Shown piece after piece: positions 7,976 to 13,724 of a stretch of DNA of 21,625 bases; within the stretch, counting starts at the first letter, position 1; every line of letters begins with the position of its first letter. This DNA is from Planctomycetales bacterium (GTDB lineage: Bacteria > Planctomycetota > Planctomycetia > Pirellulales > Thermoguttaceae). The stretch lies in assembly GCA_007127495.1 (NCBI GenBank), contig SKZG01000375.1, positions 1 to 21,625 on the forward strand. The letters run 5' to 3'. The notes under the pieces were generated by a model. It made no database searches. It saw only the letters and a list, made by a program, of their open reading frames with translations, and was not told the origin of the DNA. A program made the position numbers and the translations under genes.

Positions 7976-8731
7976 ATGTCTTCCGCCTACCATCTGCTGA
8001 TCGATCCGCCGCTGGCCGGCCCGTGGAATATGGCCGTTGATGAAGCCTTGTTGGACGATGCGGCGCAAAGTGGGCGCGCATACTGGCGGTTCTACCAGTG
8101 GCAAGAGCCGACCCTATCGTTGGGCTACTTCCAGGAGTACGAAGAGCAGGCACGCCGGTATCGGCAGCGCGGCCTGACGATGGTTCGGCGCCTGACCGGT
8201 GGCGGTGCGATCCTTCACGATCGCGAGTTGACCTACAGCGTCGTCCTGCCGCGCCACCATCCGTTAGCCCGCAGCCGCGACGACCTGTACGGCACCGTAC
8301 ACCGCAGCGTGGTGGCGATCCTGGGGGAGTGGGGGCTGGCGGGGCAGCTCTTTGTGGCCGGTGGGGCGAAGCCGGCCAACGAGCCGTTCCTGTGCTTCGA
8401 GCGGCGCGCCCCCGGCGACGTTCTGGCCGGCGGCTCGAAGGTCACCGGTAGTGCCCAGCGCCGGCGCCGGGGTGCGGTCTTGCAGCACGGAAGCGTGTTG
8501 CTGGCGGCTTCCGGCGCTGCGCGGCATCTGCCGGGTGTCGGGGAGCTTGCCCATTGCACCGTCGATGCCGACGAACTCGTCCGCCGTTGGCTCGGCGAGC
8601 TTTCCGAGGGGCTTGGCGGCGAGTGGCAACCGTTCCGCCTGACCGAAAGCATCCATGCCCGCGCAGCCGACCTGCTCGTGGGCAAATACCTGACCGAGTC
8701 GTGGTTGCGCGAGCGGCGCGTGCCGCTTTAG
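7976..8731 (+). CDS. Lipoate-protein ligase A / LipM-type octanoyltransferase family protein
   Basis: This 251-residue member of the BPL/LPL acyltransferase fold attaches lipoyl or octanoyl groups to carrier proteins such as GcvH. It shows the N-terminal NMAVDEALL motif (18-26), the RRLTGGGAILHDRELTYSV core (71-89), and GGSKVTGSAQRR with the conserved Lys155, followed by GAVLQHGSVLL. A Cys at 140 in FLCFERR matches the position of the acyl-thioester cysteine of LipM octanoyltransferases, so octanoyl transfer may be more likely than ATP-dependent ligation. No Shine-Dalgarno precedes the ATG at 7976. The frame stays open back into the heptamer array, with possible TTG starts, but that region is hydrophobic repeat peptide and is not taken as coding. 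Its position after gcvPB supports GcvH as the substrate. Confidence 0.88.
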   Translation: MSSAYHLLIDPPLAGPWNMAVDEALLDDAAQSGRAYWRFYQWQEPTLSLGYFQEYEEQARRYRQRGLTMVRRLTGGGAILHDRELTYSVVLPRHHPLARSRDDLYGTVHRSVVAILGEWGLAGQLFVAGGAKPANEPFLCFERRAPGDVLAGGSKVTGSAQRRRRGAVLQHGSVLLAASGAARHLPGVGELAHCTVDADELVRRWLGELSEGLGGEWQPFRLTESIHARAADLLVGKYLTESWLRERRVPL

Positions 8732-8740
8732 GAAAGCGGC
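8722..8740. terminator. Hairpin between convergent genes (possible bidirectional terminator)
   Basis: A perfect 8-bp stem, GCCGCTTT (8722-8729) and AAAGCGGC (8733-8740), has a 3-nt loop. It spans the stop codon of the LipM-like gene and lies 5 bp from the end of aroB. It could end transcription from both sides, but neither side has a long T-run. Confidence 0.5.
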
Positions 8741-8745
8741 CCCCA

Positions 8746-9837
8746 CTACGGCTCCAGCGCCGCCCGGACGTGCTCCTCGGGCACGTCGCTAACCAGTTCC
8801 ACGTGCCCTATCCGGCTGGGCAGGACGAAGCGGAGCCGGCCGTGCTCGACCTTCTTGTCGTGCATCATGGTTTCCAGGATGCGGTCGGGGGGCAGCGGCG
8901 GCGGCTCGTGGACAACGCGCAGCCGCTCCAGAAGCTGTCGCTGGCGGGCCGTCACTTCGGCGTCGACTCGACCTAGGCGTTCGGCCAAGCGCGAGGCGCA
9001 CAGCATGCCCATGGCAACCGCCTCGCCGTGCAGCACCTCGCCGTAGCCGCTCAACGCCTCGAACGCGTGCGCGAAAGTATGCCCGTAGTTCAACACGGCC
9101 CGCACGCCCTTCGTCTCGAACTCGTCCTGCTCGACCACGTCGGCCTTCAAGCGGCAGCATTGGGCGACCATGCGGACGAGTACGTCGGGATCGTGCCGGT
9201 CGATGGCGTCGGCCTGGGCCTCCAACTCGGCAAAGAAGTTGGCATCGAGAATCACGCCGTATTTGACCACCTCGGCCAGGCCGGCGCGGTATTCGCGGTC
9301 GGGGAGCGTATCGAGTGTGGCCGTATCGATCAGCACGCCTTCGGGCTGCTTGAACGCGCCGACCATATTTTTGGCTTCCGGCAGGTTGATCCCCACCTTC
9401 CCGCCCACGGAACTATCGACCTGGGCCAGCAGTGTGGTGGGCACCTGGAAAAACCGCACCCCGCGCATGAAGGTCGCGGCGATGAACCCGGCCAAATCGC
9501 CCACCACGCCGCCGCCGACGGCCACCACGACGCTCTTCCGGTCGGCGCCCAGTTCCAGAAGCCCGCTCCAGAGGCCGGCGGCCACGTCAATCGCTTTGCC
9601 GGCCTCGCCCGGGTCGACAACAATCATATCGACTTCGACCCCCGCCTCGGCCAGACTGGCGGCCACCGTGTCGGCATGAGGGCTGCGCACGTTGTCGTCG
9701 GTAATCAGCACGGCGTGCGAGGTCTTTCCAAGACCGGTGAGAAAGACGCCTGCCGAATGGAGGTTTCCCGTTCCAATGCGGATGTCGTAGCTACGTCCGG
9801 TAAGACCGACGTGGATGGTCTGTTTAGTGCGGTTCAC
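8746..9837 (-). CDS. aroB: 3-dehydroquinate synthase
   Basis: Second enzyme of the shikimate pathway, converting DAHP to 3-dehydroquinate with NAD+ and a divalent metal. The 363-residue product carries the glycine-rich NAD motif VAVGGGVVGDLAGFIAATFMRG, then VPTTLLAQVDSSVGGKVGIN, the GLAEVVKYG segment, and the metal-binding histidine regions LNYGHTFAHAFE and LHGEAVAMGM. The start is the GTG at 9837, preceded by AAGGA at a spacing of about 10 nt; the open frame continues to 9879 without a better signal. It lies 103 bp downstream of the rubrerythrin-encoding frame on the same strand and may be cotranscribed, though no functional link is apparent. It converges on the LipM-like gene. Confidence 0.96.
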   Translation of the reverse strand: MNRTKQTIHVGLTGRSYDIRIGTGNLHSAGVFLTGLGKTSHAVLITDDNVRSPHADTVAASLAEAGVEVDMIVVDPGEAGKAIDVAAGLWSGLLELGADRKSVVVAVGGGVVGDLAGFIAATFMRGVRFFQVPTTLLAQVDSSVGGKVGINLPEAKNMVGAFKQPEGVLIDTATLDTLPDREYRAGLAEVVKYGVILDANFFAELEAQADAIDRHDPDVLVRMVAQCCRLKADVVEQDEFETKGVRAVLNYGHTFAHAFEALSGYGEVLHGEAVAMGMLCASRLAERLGRVDAEVTARQRQLLERLRVVHEPPPLPPDRILETMMHDKKVEHGRLRFVLPSRIGHVELVSDVPEEHVRAALEP

Positions 9838-9940
9838 GCGATTTGCTTCCTTATGCAAACTGAAAACGGAAGCGCCCACCGGTGGCCTGAAGCGGACAGT
9901 CGCCCGTGAACGGTTACTCCGCGAGCAGTGACTTTGGGAC

Positions 9941-10441
9941 TTAGGTTACCTCTTGGAACCGGGCTTTCGGCGCCCCGCATACGGGGCACTTGTCGGGCGC
10001 TTCTCCCACGACCGTGTTGCCGCACACGTCGCACACGTGAATACCGGCTTCGGGCAAATCGTTTCCGGCGGTCAGCGTCTTTAGCGCTTCGCTGTAGAGA
10101 TCGTGGTGAATTTCCTCCACCGCCATGGCGTTGCGGAACGAAGCAAGCGCGGCCTTGTTGCCTTCGGCTTCGGCCTCCTGGATGAACCCGGGATACATGC
10201 TCTTGAACTCGTGTCCTTCGCCTTCAATGGCGGTTTGCAGGTTGGCTTGAGTGTCTTTCACGCCGCCCAACACGCGCAGGTGGGCGTGGGCGTGCACCGT
10301 TTCGGCCGCCGCGGCCGCGCGGAAGAGCTTGGCGATTTGCGGGTGGCCTTCCGCGTCGGCCTTCTTGGCGAAGGCCAGGTACATCCGATTCGCCTGGCTC
10401 TCGCCCGCGAATGCCGCTTGAAGATTCTCTTGGGTTGACAT
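9941..10441 (-). CDS. rbr: Rubrerythrin (possible independent product from internal start)
   Basis: These 166 residues form a normal-length rubrerythrin: a four-helix diiron domain with Glu14 (GESQANRMY), Glu47/His50 (AETVHAHAH) and the VEEIHHD motif (109-115), then a C-terminal rubredoxin-like domain with Cys137, Cys140, Cys152 and Cys155. Rubrerythrins reduce hydrogen peroxide to water in the cytoplasm. The ATG at 10441 is preceded by AGGAGGA at a 10-nt spacing, a start signal as good as any in the window. It is in frame with the upstream rubredoxin/GltS-like region, so it can be made as the C-terminus of the fusion, as a separate protein, or both. Native family proteins begin at about this methionine. 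Confidence 0.75.
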   Translation of the reverse strand: MSTQENLQAAFAGESQANRMYLAFAKKADAEGHPQIAKLFRAAAAAETVHAHAHLRVLGGVKDTQANLQTAIEGEGHEFKSMYPGFIQEAEAEGNKAALASFRNAMAVEEIHHDLYSEALKTLTAGNDLPEAGIHVCDVCGNTVVGEAPDKCPVCGAPKARFQEVT

Positions 10442-11986
10442 GCGACTGGTTTCCTCCTGTTGGGGTGGTGAGATACTTATTTTCGCGACACCTATCGCCG
10501 GCGGTTCCGACGACGGCGATCCGACTCCAGTGTACTGGATGCCGGCCAGCTCGGCCATTTCGCGCTTCCAGGCGCCGAGGTCGTCACGGTTGAACCGGCT
10601 CAACCGGCTATGCCCGCATGCGCGGGCCATAACCTGCATCAGTTCGACCGAGGCCGTGAGGAAGCGGGCCAGCCGCGCCGCCGACTCGTCGACGTTCAGG
10701 CGTGCCCGCAGGCCCTCTTGCTGGGTGGCAACGCCCGAGGGGCAGTTGTTGGTATGGCAGATTCGGGCCGAGACGCACCCGACGGCCTGGATGGCGGCGT
10801 TGGCCAGGGCGATGCCGTCGGCTCCGAGGCACAACGCCTTGATGAAGTCGGCCGGCGTTCGCAGCCCGCCGGTGACAATCAACGTGACGTCGTCCCGGCC
10901 ATTTTCGTCGAGGTGGCGGCGCGCGCGCGCGAGTGCGGGAATTGTGGGCACGGAGATGTTGTCGCGGAACAGCAGCGGCGCCGCGCCGGTCGCTCCGCCG
11001 CGGCCGTCGAGAATCAGATAATCGACGCCAACTTCCAGCGCGAAGTCGATGTCGGCCTCGACGCGCTGTGCCGATAGCTTGATGCCGACCGGTATGCCGC
11101 CGGTGATCTCGCGCACCCGGTCGGCGAAGCGGCGATAGTCGGCCGGTGTGGTCAGGTCAGCGAAGGCGGTCGGCGAAACGGCCGGCCGGCCTTCAGGCAA
11201 GCCGCGCACCTGAGCGATTTTGGCCGTGACCTTGTTGCCTGGAAGGTGCCCGCCCGTGCCCGTCTTGGCTGCCTGCCCGGCCTTGAAATGAAACGCTTGC
11301 ACCTTCAGCAGAAGCTCTTCGGAATAACCGAACTTGGCAGATCCCAATTCGAACAGGTATCGGGAATTGGCGGCGTTCTCTTCCGGCAACATGCCCCCTT
11401 CGCCGGAAGCGATGCCCGTACCCGCCAGCTCAGCGCCCTTGGCCAGGGCCGTCTTGGCCTCCTGGGACAGGGCGCCAAAGCTCATGTCGGAAACGAACAG
11501 CGGTATTTTCAGCCGGAGGGGCTTTGCGGCGTTCGGACCGATCGTCAACTCGGTGCCCACACCGGTGTCTTCCGGTAACGGTTTCGTTGCCAGTTGAGCA
11601 GGGAGAATTTGGATGTCGTCCCATTGTGGAAGCGTCGGCCTGGGCACGCCCATCGCCCCGAGCGGCCCATGGTGCCCCGTCTGATCCAGTCCGTGCCTCG
11701 CTAGCGCATGGATGAACTCGACGGTCGGTTCCATCGCGGTGTTCTTTGGGGCGGGCGCGTCGCCGGACGCGGGTCGGGCGGAATCGGGAGCAGCCCGAAC
11801 CTCGGCTTCGGCGCCGGCCGGTTCGCCTCGATCGGCCTCGGCCGGCTTCTCCTCCAATGGGTTGAAAAGGGACTTGTCGGAGCCACATTGTGGACACGCC
11901 CAATCGTCGGGCAAGGTGTCCCAGCCGGCGCCTTCCTCGTCTTCGTCGTAGATGTACCCGCAAACAGAACATTCGTATCGGGCCAT
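9941..11986 (-). CDS. Rubredoxin - FMN glutamate-synthase-like - rubrerythrin fusion protein
   Basis: One 681-residue frame encodes three redox modules. Residues 1-45 are rubredoxin (Cys6, Cys9, Cys31, Cys34). An Ala/Pro/Glu-rich linker (about 46-85) follows. Residues about 88-486 resemble the FMN domain of glutamate synthase, with DGRGGATGAAP (327-337), VTGGLRTPADF and the iron-sulfur motif C404-x5-C410-x4-C415 in ICHTNNCPSG; no glutaminase domain is present. Residues 516-681 are a whole rubrerythrin. The start ATG (11986) has an AAGGAG motif inside the 3' end of the PerR-like gene, 4 bp away, so the two are cotranscribed. The junction (488-515) looks like intergenic DNA and carries its own strong ribosome-binding site. 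A redox or peroxide-defence role is inferred; glutamate synthesis is possible but unproven. Confidence 0.85.
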   Translation of the reverse strand: MARYECSVCGYIYDEDEEGAGWDTLPDDWACPQCGSDKSLFNPLEEKPAEADRGEPAGAEAEVRAAPDSARPASGDAPAPKNTAMEPTVEFIHALARHGLDQTGHHGPLGAMGVPRPTLPQWDDIQILPAQLATKPLPEDTGVGTELTIGPNAAKPLRLKIPLFVSDMSFGALSQEAKTALAKGAELAGTGIASGEGGMLPEENAANSRYLFELGSAKFGYSEELLLKVQAFHFKAGQAAKTGTGGHLPGNKVTAKIAQVRGLPEGRPAVSPTAFADLTTPADYRRFADRVREITGGIPVGIKLSAQRVEADIDFALEVGVDYLILDGRGGATGAAPLLFRDNISVPTIPALARARRHLDENGRDDVTLIVTGGLRTPADFIKALCLGADGIALANAAIQAVGCVSARICHTNNCPSGVATQQEGLRARLNVDESAARLARFLTASVELMQVMARACGHSRLSRFNRDDLGAWKREMAELAGIQYTGVGSPSSEPPAIGVAKISISPPQQEETSRMSTQENLQAAFAGESQANRMYLAFAKKADAEGHPQIAKLFRAAAAAETVHAHAHLRVLGGVKDTQANLQTAIEGEGHEFKSMYPGFIQEAEAEGNKAALASFRNAMAVEEIHHDLYSEALKTLTAGNDLPEAGIHVCDVCGNTVVGEAPDKCPVCGAPKARFQEVT
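10430..10462 (-). promoter_or_regulatory. Internal ribosome-binding site at the fusion junction
   Basis: On the minus strand CAGGAGGAAACC lies 10 nt before the ATG at 10441, inside the fused frame. The preceding bases (AAAATAAGTATC) are AT-rich compared with the GC-rich genes on either side. A TAG and a TAA lie just upstream in one of the other frames. This is what a former intergenic gap between two genes would look like. Confidence 0.7.
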
Positions 11987-11990
11987 GCGT

Positions 11991-12434
11991 TCACTCCTTT
12001 TGTTTCCGGCAATCGGGACAGGTTCCGGTGAAATAAATGGAAAAATCGTCGATGGCAAAACCCTGCAATCCTTGGTCGGGCAGGGAAAGCTGGTCGAGGG
12101 CTTCGTCTTCCATGTCGAGGATGGTGCCGCACTGAGTGCAAACCAGGTGGTGGTGCCGGATCATGTTGCCATCGAATCGGGCGGTTCCGGTGTGGTGGAG
12201 ACGCCGGACGAGGCCCAATTCGGCCAAGGCGTCGAGTACGCGGTACACCGTCGTGCGGGAGAGCTGCGGAATGCGTTGCCTGACCGTTTCGTAAATATGC
12301 TCGGCCGTTGGATGGTCGTCCCGCTGTAAGACCGCCTCCAAGATCGCCCGGCGCTGCATCGTCACCGGCACCCCCTTCTGGCGGCACACGTTTTCGAATT
12401 GTTTCAGTCTGGCTTGAATCCACGTTTCTTGCAT
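11991..12434 (-). CDS. Fur-family transcriptional regulator, PerR-like
   Basis: This is a 147-residue Fur-superfamily repressor with an N-terminal winged helix (VTMQRRAILEAVL, HPTAEHIYETVR, LSRTTVYRVLDAL) and a C-terminal metal/dimerisation domain (RHHHLVCTQCGTILDMED). Two CxxC pairs (Cys99/102 and Cys139/142) form the structural zinc site. Position 107, which is Asp in peroxide-sensing PerR and usually Glu in iron-sensing Fur, is Asp here; His41 matches PerR His37. This favours a peroxide sensor. It is the first gene of the unit encoding the rubredoxin-GltS-like-rubrerythrin protein, whose ribosome-binding site lies in its last codons, so it likely represses the whole unit and itself. The ATG at 12434 has AAAAGG at 8 nt. 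Sensor type is inferred from residues and context. Confidence 0.9.
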   Translation of the reverse strand: MQETWIQARLKQFENVCRQKGVPVTMQRRAILEAVLQRDDHPTAEHIYETVRQRIPQLSRTTVYRVLDALAELGLVRRLHHTGTARFDGNMIRHHHLVCTQCGTILDMEDEALDQLSLPDQGLQGFAIDDFSIYFTGTCPDCRKQKE

Positions 12435-12482
12435 TGGCTTACCTTTTGCAATAATTTACCATCTTCGCGTGACCGAGGTCAA
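12435..12482 (-). promoter_or_regulatory. Promoter and possible PerR operator for the redox operon
   Basis: On the minus strand, TTGACC (12482 to 12477) is separated by 18 bp from TAAATT (12458 to 12453), a good sigma-70-type arrangement, with a short leader before the ATG at 12434. The AT-rich stretch overlapping the -10 contains two direct GGTAA motifs (12460-12456 and 12443-12439) around ATTATTGCAAAA. It is a plausible autoregulatory operator but does not match the classical PerR box well. Confidence 0.45.
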
Positions 12483-12646
12483 GGGCCTCCCGGACAGGCG
12501 CAAGGTTCGGGAACTGTATTGCGAGCATCCGGCCCGCCGTCGGAGGGGCATCAGCGAGCAGGCGGACCGTTTGGCGAACCTGCACGCCAGCCCCTTCCGC
12601 GCGACGCCTGCCGGATTCGCGGATTCGCCCGAACGAAAAATACGCC

Positions 12647-12676
12647 TTGCAGGATGGTGGTGAAAAACGCTAAACT
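12647..12676 (+). promoter_or_regulatory. Candidate promoter for the DUF1207 gene
   Basis: TTGCAG (12647-12652) and TAAACT (12671-12676) are spaced by 18 bp, placing a start about 38 nt before the ATG at 12721. The rest of the 286-bp divergent gap shows no convincing gene. Confidence 0.4.
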
Positions 12677-12720
12677 CCGGGCCTCTTCCTTCACGTGTCC
12701 TCATCTTCCGGGAGGCGGCG

Positions 12721-13701
12721 ATGCGCCACAACACGATGATTTGCCTGGCTACCCTGGCGGCGGCTATCTACCCAGCCTGTGGACTGGTGCAAGCCGGGTC
12801 CGATTTCGGCACGTTGCACGCAGCGGCGTCGTGGGACGAAGCGGTCGATGCCTCTGCGGCCCCGGCCGCGACGGCGCCGCCGCATATCGCGCCGATGCAA
12901 AGCACGTTTTCCACGCCAAGCGGCGGTTATCAGGCCAGCCCCTTCTGGAGCTGGCAGGTCGCGCCCGACGGCATCATTTACAAGTCGTACCTTGCCGGCG
13001 GACGTGAGCCGCGTATGGGTTCGCAGTGGTTCCACGACCGGAACTTGGGATGGCTTTGGGACTCCACGCTTGGGGGGCGGGTTGGGCTGATCCGTTACGG
13101 TACAACCGACGCCGCCTGGCCGGAGGGTTGGCAATTGGACTTCGAGGGCGCAGCCTTCCCGCGTCTCGATCTGGAAAACGACCGGGATCTCGTCTCCGTC
13201 GACTTCCGCTTCGGCTTTCCGCTCACGTTACGCCGCGGGCCTTGGGAATGGAAATTCAGCTACTATCACCTTTGTTCGCATTTGGGCGATGAGTACATGT
13301 TGGCCCACCCGGACGCCGAACGGCGGAACTTCGTTCGCGACGCCCTGGTGCTGGGCCTCGCCTTACGCCCGCATCCTGACCTACGGCTCTACGCCGAGGT
13401 CGGGTACGCGCCGTGGGTGGATGGCGGCAGCGAACCGTGGGAGTTCCAGTTCGGTGTGGATTACAGCCCCATGGAACCGTCCGGCTTTCTCGGCGCGCCC
13501 TTCCTCGCGGTCAACGGCCGGCTGCGCGAAGAGGTCGACTTCGGCGGCAACTTCACGGTTCAAACCGGCTGGCAGTGGCGCGGCGAAACCGGCAATCTAT
13601 TCCGGATGGGCGTGCATTACTTCAACGGGATGAGCGACCAATACCAGTTCTTCCGCACGTTCGAGGAACATATCGGCCTCGGCCTGTGGTACGACTTCTA
13701 A
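12721..13701 (+). CDS. DUF1207-family outer-membrane-type protein
   Basis: The 326-residue protein begins with a signal peptide (MRHNTMICLATLAAAIYPACGLVQA, cleavage probably near residue 25). It contains the conserved block GIIYKSYLAGGREPRMG (about 88-104), which I recognise as typical of DUF1207 proteins. The rest is rich in alternating aromatic/polar strands (DFRFGFPLTL, WEWKFSYYHL, GNFTVQTGWQWRG, NLFRMGVHYFNG) and ends in LGLWYDF with a terminal Phe, as in outer-membrane beta-barrels. GGGAGG precedes the ATG by about 7 nt. It is divergent from the PerR-like gene and converges on the antiporter gene with a 23-bp gap. Its molecular role is unknown; outer-membrane location is inferred. Confidence 0.85.
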   Translation: MRHNTMICLATLAAAIYPACGLVQAGSDFGTLHAAASWDEAVDASAAPAATAPPHIAPMQSTFSTPSGGYQASPFWSWQVAPDGIIYKSYLAGGREPRMGSQWFHDRNLGWLWDSTLGGRVGLIRYGTTDAAWPEGWQLDFEGAAFPRLDLENDRDLVSVDFRFGFPLTLRRGPWEWKFSYYHLCSHLGDEYMLAHPDAERRNFVRDALVLGLALRPHPDLRLYAEVGYAPWVDGGSEPWEFQFGVDYSPMEPSGFLGAPFLAVNGRLREEVDFGGNFTVQTGWQWRGETGNLFRMGVHYFNGMSDQYQFFRTFEEHIGLGLWYDF

Positions 13702-13724
13702 CGCCGACACGCTTCCCGGCCTCG

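Noticed and set aside
12469..12663. Small open frame (64 codons, GTG start) in the PerR/DUF1207 gap
   Set aside because: It has no ribosome-binding site, Arg-rich composition typical of noncoding GC-rich DNA, and overlaps the likely promoter of the DUF1207 gene.
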